Positions 44,317-56,423 of a stretch of 64,000 nt of DNA are shown piece after piece. How positions within the stretch are numbered: position 1 is the first letter of the stretch; each line of letters opens with the position of its first letter. The notes beneath the pieces are model-generated. The model searched no databases. It was given only the letters and a program-made list of their open reading frames with translations, and was not told the origin of the DNA. The stretch comes from Lonicera japonica. Lineage: Eukaryota > Streptophyta > Magnoliopsida > Dipsacales > Caprifoliaceae. Both the position numbers and the translations under genes were made by a program. The stretch covers positions 54,900,613 through 54,964,612 of the forward strand of contig CM038466.1 in NCBI GenBank assembly GCA_021464415.1. The letters are read 5' to 3'.

Positions 44317-45626
44317 GGTTCATTGCACTTTGCCCCTCTCAACTATAGGGGTACTGGCACTTTGCCCTATGAACTATTAAAATTAGCAATTTTTATCACA
44401 AACTATCACTTTTGTTGCAATCGACCATTTTTCGCTAACGGTGTTAAATTTGTTAACGGTAGAAACCCACTTGCATATCACGTGAGAATTAATGAGGGCA
44501 TAATTACGATTTTGGGCATAATTGAATTAACTGGGGCATATTCATCTTCAATGTCACAAAATGACCACTCTCAGCCTCACTCCACCGCTACCAACCGGAA
44601 TCAACCATCTTCGGTTAAAACTCTTACAAGAAGAAAAACTTTGCATTTTTCATCAATCGAGATAGGCTTCAATCAATTTCAATCCCTACACAAGAGATCC
44701 AATCAACATGTTTAGTAACGTCGTGCTCGAGCTCTTGATTTAGTTATATTGTTAAAATCCAAAACTGGAGTTCATCTTTTTTATATTTATTACCATGCTT
44801 ATAAAAATGATTTAGCATAACGGATTTGTTAAAATCCAAAACTGGATTTGATGATGGGTTTGTGTAATAGTAGAAGAGAAAGAAAGAAAGAAAAAGAAAG
44901 AGGAGAGACCGTCGTGTACTTGAGGCTGGCCGGCCGGAGCAGTCTTCTAATCGAGGCGAGGGTTTTGTTTTGAGAAAGGGATGGAAGACCACCCACCTAG
45001 CAAAGAGTGGGGTCTAACAACAATTACGCGATCAATAGCCACACCCTTCGTTTGCGGTCGACGGTTGGGCAAAGTTTGTCTGTTCAGTAGTCCTTAAAAG
45101 GACCCAAAGGGTCAAATAAAAGCTTATAATGATAGTGGCCGGCCGGCCTGATCAGTATGGAGTCGAAGGTGAGGGTTTCTAGCAGGCCTTCCAAAACTGG
45201 GTCACTACTTTGCTAAAGAGGATTCATATATCTATGCTTAGGGGGTGGTGGAGCTAGTTAGAGGGGTAGTGGTCGGAGTCGGAGAAATTTTTCTCTCCAT
45301 TAATGGAGAAATCTCCCTCTCTCTTGTATCTCTCTCTGCAGTCTCTCTTCCTCTCTCTTGATTTCTCTCTCTACATATAAATAATACATACATATTATAA
45401 ATACACATACATATTATATAAAAAGTGAAAAATTACAATTATGCCCTCGTTAATTCTCACGTGATGTGCAGGTGGGTTTCTACTGTTAACAAATTTAACA
45501 CCGTCAGCGAAAAATAGTCGATTGCAACAAAAGTGATAGTTTGTGATAAAAATTGCTAATTTTAATAGTTCATAGGGCAAAGTGCCACTACCCCTATAGT
45601 TGAGAGGGGCAAAGTGCAATTAACCC
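44317..45626. mobile_element. Long-TIR DNA transposon (MULE-like, non-autonomous) in WAK intron 1
   Basis: Terminal inverted repeats of about 190 bp (44317-44515 and 45435-45626) are nearly identical: GGTTCATTGCACTTTGCCCC against GGGTTAATTGCACTTTGCCC. The flanks are T-runs (9 T left, 7 T right), so a 9-bp target duplication is possible but unreadable. The middle holds GGCCGGCCGG blocks (44928, 45139) and a CT-rich run (45295-45372). ORFs at 44323 and 45395 are the same peptide read from the two TIRs. No transposase is seen. Confidence 0.82.
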
Positions 45627-45669
45627 TTTTTTTCCATATGATTTATCAATCGATTTAATTTTCTTCCAG

Positions 45670-45801
45670 ATATTGATGAATAATGTTATAAAAGACTGGA
45701 CAAATGTGGCGTTGGATCCAAATGTACAAATCGTCCAGGCAGTTATTCATGCCCATGCAAAAAAGGATATCAATATGATGGAGTAGTTTGCTGGAAAAAA
45801 A
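45670..45801 (+). pseudogene. WAK-like exon 2: calcium-binding EGF module
   Basis: After the acceptor TTCTTCCAG the sequence reads DIDE, then a TAA codon, then CYKRLDKCGVGSKC and NRPGSYSCPCKKGYQYDG, a good EGF-Ca module. The TAA (45682-45684) is an extra codon between Glu and Cys. A donor GTATAT follows at 45802. Confidence 0.84.
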
Positions 45802-46238
45802 GTATATGGAAAAATGTTTTCATAGGTTAGATGAATAGAAAATTAAGAAAGTCGGAAATTAGTGTCAATTTTATTTTTTTTAATAATATCCAGTTGCCAA
45901 AGGCAGATCCAAGGGGGCTGTAAACATTCATAGAAGTTAAAGTATTCTAGCTAATTGTCACATTTGTGCTAATTAATTATCCCTATTCCCGATTAATAAC
46001 TAAAATCATCATTTAGTGTTCAGGTATTTAGCTTATTAAAATATTATTACACAACTAAAGAAAAACTTACCATTTAAACCCCTTATGTTTTGTGTGGAAT
46101 GGATCTCTATAAATAGATAATCTACCTAATTTTTGAAGATTATAAAGTTTTTAAATTAATTTCAATTTACAGAACTATATGTATAACTTCTTGCATTATT
46201 TTCATAAGTAAATTGATATTAAGAATCGAACTATGTAT

Positions 46239-47327
46239 TGTAGGTGTAAGCATGCATGAGCCTTTTGCTTTTAGTGATGGGAAGTTCGTGGAGATAGTTG
46301 ATTGTGAAAAAGAGAAAGCTTATGAAACAAAGAGAGATGTTTTTTTCAAAAAATGGCAGATTCATATTAAAACAACAGCTCTCTGAACAAGGAGGTAGTG
46401 TTGAAAAGGCAAGAATCTTTACCATAGAAGATTTGAAAGAGCTACGAACATCTACAATGAAAGTAGAATGATTGGCCAAGGAGGATACGGAACAGTTTAC
46501 AAAGGAGTATTACCCGATAATAGAGAGACTGCCACTAAAAAGTCCAAAATAAGCGACCAAAACCAAATTGGGCAATTCATCAATGAGCTCGTCATCCTTT
46601 CTCAAATAAACCATGTGAATGTGGTGAAGTTAATAGGTTGTTGTTTGGAGACAGAAGTACCCATACTTGTTTACGAATATATCTCCAATGGGACCCTTTC
46701 TGACCAAATCGACAACGAAAGTCATGCAATTTCACTTTCTTGGGAAATGTGATTGAAGATAGCTACAGAAAGTGCAGGAGAAATTACTTATATACAATAC
46801 GCAATTTCTACGCCAATCATTCACAGAGATATAAAGAGCACCAACATACTACTAGATGATATTATACCCTAAAAGTATCGGACTTTGGAGCTTCTAAATT
46901 AGTTCCTCGTGATCAAACTCAGTTGACTACATTTGTCAAAGGTGTGTTTGGATACTTTGATCCAGAGTACTTTCATTCAAGTCAACTGACTAAGAAGAGT
47001 GACGTTTATAGCTTTGGAGTAGTTCTTGTTGAGCTATTAACAGGAAAGGTGGCTCTTTATTTTGATAGGCCTGAAGAAGAGAGAAATCTTGCAACATACT
47101 TTGTTTCATCAATGAAAGATGATTTCTTGGTTGAATTTCTTGATGATATGTTAGTGAAAGAAACAAATATTGAGCAACTCAAAGAAGTCGCTATGCTGAT
47201 TAAGCAGTGCTTAAGCGTGAAAGGTGAGGAAAGGCCTACTATGAAAGAAGTAGCGACGAAACTAGAGGTAATTAGGGTTAGTAACAAGCAATTATGGGCG
47301 GCTGCATATTTTAATAATGAAGAGTAG
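46239..47327 (+). pseudogene. WAK-like exon 3: transmembrane segment and protein kinase domain
   Basis: After an AG near 46236, one frame gives SLLLLVMGSSW (membrane segment remnant), KKRKLMKQREMFFSKNGR and [18 protein letters not shown] frameshift leads to the Gly loop [12 protein letters not shown] (46471), ATKKSK (VAIKKS Lys kept), [22 protein letters not shown] (catalytic Asp), then a further frameshift before SDFGASKLV, GYFDPEYF, KSDVYSFGVVLVELLTG and GEERPTMKEVA. A TGA at 46749 (SWEM*LKIA) replaces Arg. Stop at 47325-47327. Confidence 0.9.
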
Positions 47328-47809
47328 AAGTTGCTTAGGCAGAGTGTATCTTGGGATGATGGCAATTGTTATAATACAACATGGTGTTATGATAGCACGA
47401 GAGAATTAATGTTGGGGTTATTAGAGTTAAGATGACGAGAGCTATCAATTTTCTTTGAGTTATTTATATTTAAATGTATTTGCTCTTTTTATTTCAAGAG
47501 ATTCTAGGTAAAACTAGAATGTGAATGTGTTATTTCATTTAGCTTTGTGACTAATTAAATAAGGATGAAAACTAATGTAATAAATTTTTTTGTCTAAATT
47601 AATCTGCATATATGCTTCAAAAAAGATTAATGCGTGCTTCATAGGAGATCTATTTCCTTGCTTATGGCATCGCCCCTTGCTCTTTTGAGATTGAAAAAGG
47701 ATTTTTAATTGGGTTGATTGAAGAAAGAGGGATGTTAATTAGATGTCTAAATTTTCAATTTTTTTGATTCAAAAAAAAGAAAGTGATGTTTGTAGGAAGT
47801 CTGTCTCCC
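47328..47809. other. Downstream flank of the WAK-like pseudogene, no feature recognised
   Basis: No conserved frame. It probably holds the former 3' untranslated region of the kinase, but no terminator signal can be assigned. Confidence 0.5.
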
Positions 47810-47994
47810 TGAAATAGAACAGCAAAGCCAATATATTTTTTATTGTATTGTATTATATCAACTGCACAGTGGTCTTGAAGCCCATATATACATGAAATAT
47901 TACAAGGGATAAGCATTAGTGAATAATAGAAGATAAGGATAATTAACATGAATTACAAGATAAAGATATATAAGCACAGTAGATGTGTTCTGAT
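47810..47994 (-). repeat. 3' LTR of copia element 1
   Basis: It is the near match of 52066-53011 minus the MITE (AACAGCAAAGCCAATATATT through GTAGATGTGTTCTGATA). It is preceded on the minus strand by the G-rich purine tract. Confidence 0.85.
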
Positions 47995-48064
47995 ACCCCC
48001 CCTCAAGCGGATGGTGGTCGAGAGAGCAGCTTCAGCTTGTCGCATAAGGCTGTGAATCGTTGAA

Positions 48065-51000
48065 TTAGCAATGGTTTGGTTGAATTAGCAATGGTTTGGT
48101 AAAGATGTCAGCAATTTGATCCGTCGTGGACAAAAACTTGACCCGAAGTTGTTTTGAGGCCACCTTATCACAAACAAAATGAAAATCGATCTCGACGTGC
48201 TTAGTACGCGCATGAAATACAGGATTGACAGCTAAATAAGTGGCACCAATATTGTCACACCAAAGAATGGGCGATAGGTGATGTGGTACACATAGTTCCT
48301 GAAGCAGCAATTGAATCCAAGGAGATCTGGTGATGAGAAGACCATAGTTAACAGTGTGTTTTAAGTAACAGAGTATTCTTTTGACATGACTCCAATGGAC
48401 ATCTGTTGGCGCATGCATAAATTGACACACCTTGTTAACAGCGTAAGCAAGGTCGGGACGAGTTAACGAGAGATACTAAAGAGCACCAGCCACTTGGCGA
48501 AATTGAGTAGGATCGGAAAAGGGTTTACCATTTAATTTAGATAATTTTTGAGATGAGGCCATTGGAGATTGAACGAGTTTGGAATTTAGCATCCCAGTGC
48601 GTGTGAGAAGATTAATAATATATTGCCTTTGACGTAACATCATACCTGCTGGAGTAGAGAATACTTCAATGCCCAAGAAATAATGCAGGTCACCGAGGTC
48701 TTTAAGAGAGAACTCAAGAGCTAGCTTTTGTACTAGAGAATTAATATGCTCTGGCTTATTACTTGTAACTAAGATGTTATCAACATACACCAGAATATAT
48801 ATAGTGACCGTGTCAAGCGCATACACAAACAGAGAAGTATCATTTTTGGAGGCCGTAAAACCAAGATGAATAAGATAAGTAGAAAGCCGGTGAAACCACG
48901 CTCGCGGGGCTTGCTTCAAGCCGTACAAAGAATGATGAAGCTTATAAACATGGTTCGGTTTACTCGGATCCGCGAATCCTTGAGGCTGAACCATATAAAC
49001 TTCTTCACTTAAATAACCATGAAGAAAAGCATTGTTCACATTGGTTAACGAACTTTCTAGCCTTTTGAAAAAGCTAGTGATAACATAAGCCGAATCGTCG
49101 TCGGTTTAACAACTGGACTGAAAGTTTTAACATAATCTAAACCATACCTTTGATGGAATCCTTTAGCAACGAGCCGTGCTTTATGCCTTTCAATAGTACC
49201 ATCTTACTTATACTTCGTCCAATATACCCATTTACACCCAACAATGTTCATATGTGGTTTAAATGGAACAAGTGACCATGTGCCATTTTGTAAAAGAGCA
49301 TCAATTTCGACTGCAATTCCACGACGCCAATGGGAATGTTTGTTGGCTTCAGTAAAGGTATTTGGGTCATGAGGAATGACGGTGCTGGATGACAATGTCT
49401 TAGACAAGTTAGCAGAGGGTGAGTATGGTGGATTTAGTCATGCGACGGAGAATCATGGGGTGAGTACGGCGCGGTGGTTCAATTTTAGGTGATGGAAGGG
49501 TTCCGAGGTCAACAATGAGATTAATCCCTAGAGGTTTGGAAGTTGATGAGGATGAGGCAGTTGCGTGAGAAGAGGATTTTGTGGAAAGTGGAGTGCTTGT
49601 GGGTGAGGATAAGTTTATAGGCAAACTAGGATAAAAACTTTGTGAAGTTTGCTGAGAGAGAAAGAGTGGAGTTTTAGTAAGACGAGGAGTTTTAGTTGGG
49701 GGTAGAGATTAAGGTGGAATTTTGACTAACATGAGAAATGGGTTGGTTAGAGATAGAAGTAGGATTTATTCTGGTGACTCCACTGTACTGGGAAGGTGGT
49801 TTTATAATTGGAATAGGACTCCAAAATGAATTTGGAGACTTAGGTGTAGATAAGAGCGGTGGAGGCCCGAGAATAGAATTTGAAAATGGAAATTGATTTT
49901 CATCGAATCGTACATGATGAGCAATGTAGATATGATTAGTGATGGGATCAAAACACCGATATCCATGATGTGACGGACTATACCCAAGAAAGACACAAGG
50001 AATAGAGCGGTACGACATTTTGTGAGTGTTATAGGGATGCAGGTATGGAAAATAAAGACACCCGAAAACTTTAAGAAATAAATAATTTGGAGCGGAATTA
50101 AAAAGTTGTTGATATGGCGAATCATTATTAAGAACATGAGTTGGCATGCGATTAATCAAATACACTGCTGTTTCGAAAGCAAAATGCCAAAATTTTGAAG
50201 GCAGGGACGCTTGCACCAAAAGGCTTAGACTCGTGTCAACTAAAGGACGGTGGCGACGTTCGACGGAGCCATTTTGTTCATGTGTATGAGGACATGCAGT
50301 GCGATGATTTATTCCACAAGATTTAAAAAATGTGTTAAGTGAGCGATATTCGCCACCCCAATCACTTTGAATGCTCTTAATTTTGGTGTTAAATTGACGT
50401 TCAACATTGAGTTGAAATTGGCGAAAAATTTCAAAAGCATCATTTTTACGCATCATAGGAAATAACCACATAAATTTCGAGTAATCATCCATAAATAGAA
50501 TAAAGTATCGATGACCATTAGAAGAAAGTACTGGGGTAGGACCCCATACATCAGTAAAAATTTATTCAAGTATTGAAGAACTACAAGTCGAACTACGAGG
50601 AAGAGAAATGCGGGATGATTTCCCTAATTGACAAGCAGTACAAAGGTTCTCCAATTTATTTGTGGAACAAGGTAGTTTATTGAAACTAATGATTTAACGA
50701 AGCACTCGAAAATGTGAATGTCCAAGACGACCATGCCAGCACTGAGATGAGGAGTATGTAATGTGGAGGAACATGCAAAATATTATATAATTGAAATGAT
50801 TTGGAAGGAGTATGTAATGTGGAGGAACCAACATGAGCGATATTTAACCCCTTACCATTACCGACATAAAGTTGATCGGAACCATTGTATTCATCAACAT
50901 GAGTGAAGTTGGAGAGATCTGGAGTAGCATGATGAGTTGCACCGGTATCGGGGAACCAATTAAGATTAGTGGAGTACTGAGTTGATGGGTGATTGGCAGC

Positions 51001-52042
51001 TATATTGGCAGAGGGTGTGGTGGGAGTGTATTGGGAAGAAGGAGGAGGAGTGTAGCGATGAGTGCATGTGGCAGCAGTGTGATTGAGCCCGTTGCAAATT
51101 TGACACTAAATTCATTGATCACTATAGCCTGAAGGGGTTCGGGGTTCATAGTACGATGAGCGATTATCATTATATCCATGAGAATAGGAATATCTTGAGT
51201 CAGATGTATGTCGATTATTGCGACCTCGGCCACGCGCACGAGGGGATCGGCCACGTCCATGGCTAGAAGAACTTGAACCTCCTCTCTGAACAAAATTTGC
51301 AGATGGCACATTGCTAACAACAGGAACATTAGAGTTCAAACTGAGAGTTGCCATGGTATTGTTATTCATGAACTCATGACTAAGGAGTAAAGCATGAAGT
51401 TCGGAATATGATACCGGTTCGGGTCGTGCAGACAATGTAGTAACAAGATCTTTAAAATCAGACCTGAGGCCCTTGAACACATAAATATTAAAGTCAGCCG
51501 GATCTAATGGACGTCCGGCAGCAGCTAGTTCATCAGCATAGCCCTTGGCTTAGTTGAGATACGTTGTAACGGAGAGATCTTTTTGATCCAGTTGTTGAAG
51601 ATGAAAGTGAAGCTTTAAAATTCGGGTATTTGACGGTGACACTAAAGCACGTTCAAGAACTGTCCATAGTTCAGCTGGCGTTGAGCATCCCACGATAAGA
51701 GGAATAACTTCCTCGGAAAGAGAGCCAATAAGCAGACTCATAATCATTTTATCTTGTTGAGACCATAATTGGGCTGGGGTTGGTGTCGCTTTAGAGGTAG
51801 CAGTGGTGGTCAGTGCGGGTGCGGTTGCGGTGGGACAAGGATGTGTACCGTCTAAAAAACCCGGCCATTAGATTCTGGCCTTCCAAGAATGGCACCATTT
51901 GGGTTTTCCAAAAAAGATAATTAGTGTTGGTAAGTTTTAAAGAGAGAAAGTGATGTGCATGGGTTAAGGCGGAGAAATTTGGTGAGAGATCATTTTCAGT
52001 GAGAAGAAGAGATGAGGAGATTGTTGATGATTCTTCAGCCAT
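48065..52042 (-). pseudogene. Copia element 1 gag-pol
   Basis: Gag starts at the ATG 52040-52042 (MAEESSTISSSLLL; TNYLFWKTQMVPFLEGQNL). A CCHC knuckle (CQICNGLNHTAATC) and protease (WFPDTGATHHAT) follow near 50900-51120. Integrase: FMDDYSKFMWLF, IQSDWGGEYRS, then HTHEQNGSVERRHR with the catalytic Glu. RT: GCKWVYWTKYK, NNAFLHGYLSEEVYM, GLKQAPRAWF and YVDN where YVDD is expected, so the second catalytic Asp is lost. RNase H lacks about 80 codons between LLITRSPW and LCVPHHLSP. Stops occur in most domains; a 20-bp tandem duplication (48058-48099) follows. Confidence 0.9.
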
Positions 52043-52065
52043 GGAGTTAATCCGTCTGATACCAA

Positions 52066-53011
52066 AATAGAACAGCAAAGCCAATATATTTTTCTAGAAA
52101 TTAGGTAGAAGGGCTTATTATACATTGATTTTTACCAAAAATCCAATGAATAATATTTTTTTGAATGAAGGGCCTATTTTTAATTGGTAATTTGAATGAA
52201 GGGCCTATTTTTAATTGGTAATTAGTGTAAGAGGCCTATTTTGTTTTATATTTTAAATGAATGTATTTGAATAAATTTAAATATCATTTAATTAATAAAA
52301 ACATGTTATGTATTACCTAAATTACCCCTTTTTATGAAATTTTCACAAAAAATATGGACTGCAAAGTTCATATTACAATAAAATATGAAATGCAAAGTTC
52401 ATATTACAGTGAAATATGTACTGCAATATGAACTTTGCACTAAAAATATGGATTGCAAAGTTCACATTGCAGTAAAATATGGACTGCAATATAAACTTTG
52501 CACTAAAAATATCGACTGCAAAGTTCACATTGCAGTAAAATATGGACTGCAATATAAACTTTGCACTAAAAATATCGACTGCAAAGTTCACATTACAGTG
52601 AAATATGAACTGCAAAGTTCATATTGCAGTGAAATATAGACTGCAAAGTTCATATTGCAGTCCATATTTTAATGCATATTGATATTTTTTTAGTTTATTT
52701 TAAGGGTTGAGATGTCATTTTATAATGAAAAAAAAAGACACATGTCATATTATCAATAAAATAAAAAATAGGCCCTTTATTTAAAAAAAATTTATTCCTT
52801 GTCCTTAGTGTGAAAATCTTTCTCTAATAAGCCCCTTTTTTTTAATTGCCCTATATTTTTTATTGTATTGTATTGTATCAACTGCACAGTGGTCTTGAAG
52901 CCCATATATACATGAAATATTACAAGGGATAAGCATTAGTGAATAATAAAAGATAAGGATAATTAACATGAATTACAAGATAAAGATAAGCATAGTAGAT
53001 GTGTATTGATA
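52066..53011 (-). repeat. 5' LTR of copia element 1, containing the MITE
   Basis: Its pieces are 52066-52093 and 52852-53011; together they match 47814-47994. The MITE insertion duplicated TATATTTTT. Confidence 0.85.
52094..52851. mobile_element. Mutator-type MITE, copy 2 (758 bp), 9-bp TSD
   Basis: TATATTTTT lies on both sides (52085-52093, 52852-52860). Starting CTAGAAATTAGG and ending AATTGCCC, it matches copy 1 throughout. The internal array (52355-52665) is longer than in copy 1, and one 5' segment, GAATGAAGGGCCTATTTTTAA, is duplicated. The two overlapping ORFs on opposite strands (52373-52639) are translated repeat. Confidence 0.9.
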
Positions 53012-53710
53012 CCCTGTGTCTAGCATAGCTACTCCTCAAATGGTTCATTTAGCCCCAGCAAGAAGAGGGTTCTGAAGAACCGAATAAAGATTTTTGGGTT
53101 GAATAAAAACTGGCAACCCAATTATATATACTGATGAAAGAAAAAGTGGAAATGTATATTATTATATGCATGCCCCCACCTATTTTTAAATTACAGAAAT
53201 GTTTACAATAAATTTTTCTTCCTCATTAAAAGTAAGGGTGTTTTCGGTTTTGGTCTGGGTGGGAATTAAGGAAACTCAAACCCAACCCAAATTTAAAAGT
53301 TTGGTTTTAGTTTCCAAATCTTCAAAACTCAAACCCAACCCAAACATTTTGGTTTCGTTTCAGTATGGTTTTATTCAATTTTTATGTTTTTTTTTCTTAA
53401 AAAATTCAATTTAATATAATAGTGCAACAATAAACATTTACAAACATGTTGCAAATTAGTATTAAAACAGTCCCAATATTAACTCAAAACAATTCACAAA
53501 ATTGCCTAAAAACATTACATAAAGCTGGCAAAAAAGAAAGTCCTAAAAGGTTTTGTTATAGGATTGTATCTCTAGGTGTTGGTGTGAATATGTGATCATG
53601 CTAGCAATGGTATATTAGAAGAATCCTATAGAATAATGCCACAATTAAGTGAGAGTATTTGTGCATCTAAAGTTAATTATGATATTGAAACCTAGACATA
53701 GGCACAAACA
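53012..53710. other. Noncoding flank between copia 1 and the LINE-like block
   Basis: No gene is recognised. At 53275-53360 there are repeats of CTCAAACCCAACCCAAA, alternating with TTTGGTTT. Confidence 0.5.
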
Positions 53711-53971
53711 ATGACTAAATCGGATAAGAGACGAAGAATTTACGATAGCTCGAAGTTGGCTAAAATCATTAAATCGCGTAAGACCGAAAAATATGATTTA
53801 CGAGCCGAATTTGATTCAGACCACCCGAATCATGAAACAATCACTCACACGAGTGTGAGGAGGCTATTACAACTAATATGGAGCGCTACAATACTACGAG
53901 ACTCCATAATCCGGCATTTCACCATTCACGGTGAAATAAACAAGCGAATGAAGGCGATTGTAGTGGAATGA
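53711..53971 (+). CDS. Hypothetical short ORF (86 codons), function unknown
   Basis: The predicted peptide is basic and rich in Lys, Arg and His (KSDKRRRIYDSSKLAKIIKS; GEINKRMKAIVVE). I recognise no domain. It lies just upstream of a LINE ORF1-like block on the same strand, so it may be part of the LINE leader or chance. Base composition is less AT-rich than the flanks. Confidence 0.25.
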   Translation: MTKSDKRRRIYDSSKLAKIIKSRKTEKYDLRAEFDSDHPNHETITHTSVRRLLQLIWSATILRDSIIRHFTIHGEINKRMKAIVVE

Positions 53972-54110
53972 AGGTATGGGGGTATTAAGATTGCTATACT
54001 TTTTTTTACTTTTTCATTGAGGTATTCTGGGGTACTTATATTATGCTTTTGATGCATGATAGTTTTCGTTGTTATTGCGCTATTTTATTCTCTAATTTCT
54101 ATATCTCACC

Positions 54111-55131
54111 ATGCATCCTTCGCCAGAAATTGGTCTTATCCCTAATTCTACAATTCATTCTTATGCTGATGTTGTGGGTAAGGCTTTATCTCCACCTTCT
54201 TCTTCTATTCTGCTCAAATTACCGAGTACCTATAAGGGCGAGCCTGTTGTATTTTTCACTAAAGAAGAAATCGTTAATCTCAAATCCCCATTTAAATTTG
54301 CTTAATGGGTAAGTTTCACATTATTGTCCGTCTTTGCCGAAATTAAGTTTGCTTTTGAAACGATTGGATTGAAATTTACGTACTCCATTGTGCTTTTGGA
54401 TCCTCATCATATTTTAGTTCATTTTCATGATGAAGATGATTATCATAGAGTGTGACTTCGTAAAATTTGGTATTTGATTAAGTACCATATGCATGTGTTT
54501 AAGTGGACAACTAATTTTATGGTAGTTGTGAATTTTCCTCAATTGCCAGTGCATTTGTTTGACCAAAGTAGCTTATTCTTGATTGCTCGGACTATTGGTT
54601 CGCCTATGAAAATATATGCAAGTACTTCTATGTTAGCTCGTATATGTGTTGAAATGGATATGCTAAAAAGGTTTCCTCCTCAAATTTGGATAGGGAATGA
54701 TTCTATTGGTTTTTGGCAAGTTGTTGAATATAATAAGGTTCAACAATATTGTGTGAAGTGCAATAGATAGGGGCATGATAGAGGGGAATGTAAAGTGGGT
54801 GGTGGCCATGGTAAAGTGCTAGAGGGGAGAAATAATTTTGAGCAACTGAAAAATGTGTCCAATTTGGTGTATAGGCCTGTAGTTGTTGATAATAATGAGG
54901 GGACTTCAAAGGAAGAGGAAGAGAACCGAAAATGGGAAATTAAGGAGGGAAACAGATGATTAATTGCACAAACGGTAGTTCTAAGCAGATTGATACTGTT
55001 CTTGGTGATATTGAGAGGTTGAGGGTGGATGTGCTTGGGCCGTCAACATATATTCGGGTCAACTTCTCCCTTTACTACTGGGTATCGACCTTAGAGATAC
55101 TAGACCAGGCGTGAGAGGAACAACACTAATT
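54111..55131 (+). pseudogene. LINE ORF1-like: DUF4283 domain with CCHC knuckle
   Basis: Segments in three frames match the plant DUF4283 pattern: SYADVVGKALSPP, TIGLKFTYSIVLLDPHHILV, HVFKWTTNFMVVVNFPQLPV, HLFDQSSLFLIARTIGSPMK and RICVEMDMLKRFPPQIWIG, then a knuckle YCVKCNR-GHDRGEC broken by TAG at 54768. Such proteins bind RNA or nucleic acid for LINE mobility. The frame is cut at 55136 by copia 2. Confidence 0.8.
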
Positions 55132-55136
55132 TTGTT

Positions 55137-55366
55137 TGTTAGATAATATTGAGAGAATATTGAACTATGACTTTTTGTATATCTTGTATGTTGACTTTAA
55201 ATATTGTATCTACAATTAAATCTTTCAAATCCCTTGAATCCCGTAGATTGATTCAAGAGATAGTTGCTTTGTCCTATAAATAGGACCATCTCTTATTAAC
55301 ATGTATCATAAAATCATAATATAATTATCTTCTATTTCTCTCATCTCTCTTTTCTCAAAGTTAACA
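55137..55366 (+). repeat. 5' LTR of copia element 2
   Basis: TGTTAGATAA to AAGTTAACA, with a TATA-like CCTATAAATAGG at 55274-55285 as likely core promoter. Confidence 0.95.
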
Positions 55367-56423
55367 AGGTATCAGAGGGAGAAGATTAAAAAAAAAAACA
55401 CTCTGCCCTAGCTTTCTCCACCCATTCTCCTCGGCTTCTTCCGCTGCCATTTTCGTTGGTACTACCTTTTACCTTCTCCATAGTTGTCCAACTAAAACAA
55501 CATACCATCACCTCGTGACTTCAAGCATCAAGTTATCATCTGCATCAATAAACTCTTCGATTGAAACACGCATTCTGTTGCCGCCACAGAGCTCGAGTCC
55601 ATCATCATCTGTTGCTCCAATTGCGACTCCGGTAGCTTCGCCACTAGCTCCAACCGCAGCATTTACATCATCACCGACAGCCACGCGAACACCGATCACA
55701 CTATCTATAACCATCAACCGAGCCGACTGCATCTTGAAGCTCTCACTCTTCAACAGCTTCTACAAATCCTTCAATTGCCGAGGCTAGACACAAAGCAGAA
55801 CCGATCCGAGAGTTATGGTCTTGTTCAGTAACAAGAACCTTAACTATTGGATTTAAGAACGGAGGAAGAATGGAGGTCTTGTGATATTGGAATAAATAAA
55901 ACCCCACCTCCACCTTATTATTATTAAAATCCCACCTTTTTCTTTTTCTTTTTATCTTTTTGACTAACACCACTTTCTATTATTATTATCATTTTATTTT
56001 TAACCCCACTACTTTATGTCTAACCCCATTTTTTTTTTATTTCTAGTTTGACTAAATAAAATCTTACCTTAATTTGTCCTCATCTCATAGTACTAAATCG
56101 GTTCTAGGGGATTTCCTATTGGTCTGGTCTTGTTATCAGCGTTGGTTTTAAAATAAAAAAGAAAAGAAAAAAAATCTTATTACTATCCCAACCATTAAAA
56201 GAGAGTAATAAACCTTTTGTTTTATCCATATTGACCCCAGTATTTTTCTTTATTTCCATATTAGCCCCCACACTTGTTATTTTCATATTTACACCAAAAG
56301 TCTCTGTTATTTCCATATCAATCCCTGACCTTCCAATTCATCCTGACTCAAATCCAAATCTTCTGATTAACTCTAGAATCAACCTCTTTTTTGTCTGATC
56401 AAGCCTCTATATTATAGTTACAT

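Larger units (their letters stand above)
43050..47327 (+). pseudogene. Wall-associated-kinase-like receptor kinase pseudogene, three exons
   Basis: Exon 1 (to 43927) has a signal-peptide-like stretch (VSVLLIISVTIILAATT), a GUB_WAK-type cysteine-rich domain (NCPSTCGNLINIRFPFG) and an EGF-like module. Exon 2 (45670-45801) is an EGF-Ca module, exon 3 (about 46239-47327) membrane segment plus Ser/Thr kinase. The first intron is phase 1 with GT (43928) and AG (45668-45669) intact; exon 1/exon 2 joins as GCQ-DIDE. Lesions include stops in exons 1, 2 and 3 and frameshifts. It would be a plasma-membrane receptor binding pectin or oligosaccharides. The initiator ATG is not identifiable. Confidence 0.88.
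47810..53011 (-). mobile_element. Ty1/copia element 1 with short LTRs
   Basis: In minus order: 5' LTR (52066-53011, about 180 bp plus a MITE insertion), a primer site starting TGGTATCAGA (52055-52064, initiator Met type), gag-pol (52042-48065), a purine tract (47995-48006) and the 3' LTR (47810-47994). Integrase lies before reverse transcriptase, which defines copia. The LTRs differ at a handful of sites in ~180 bp. The target-site duplication could not be read with confidence, and the LTR outer end reads TATCA rather than TG. Confidence 0.9.

Noticed and set aside
44323..45619. Two related proteins (HFAPLNYRG...) on opposite strands
   Set aside because: They are the same inverted repeat read from each TIR of the intron transposon, not genes.
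52373..52639. Two overlapping 80-codon ORFs on opposite strands rich in repeated VHIAVKYG-like peptide
   Set aside because: They are six-frame products of the MITE minisatellite array.
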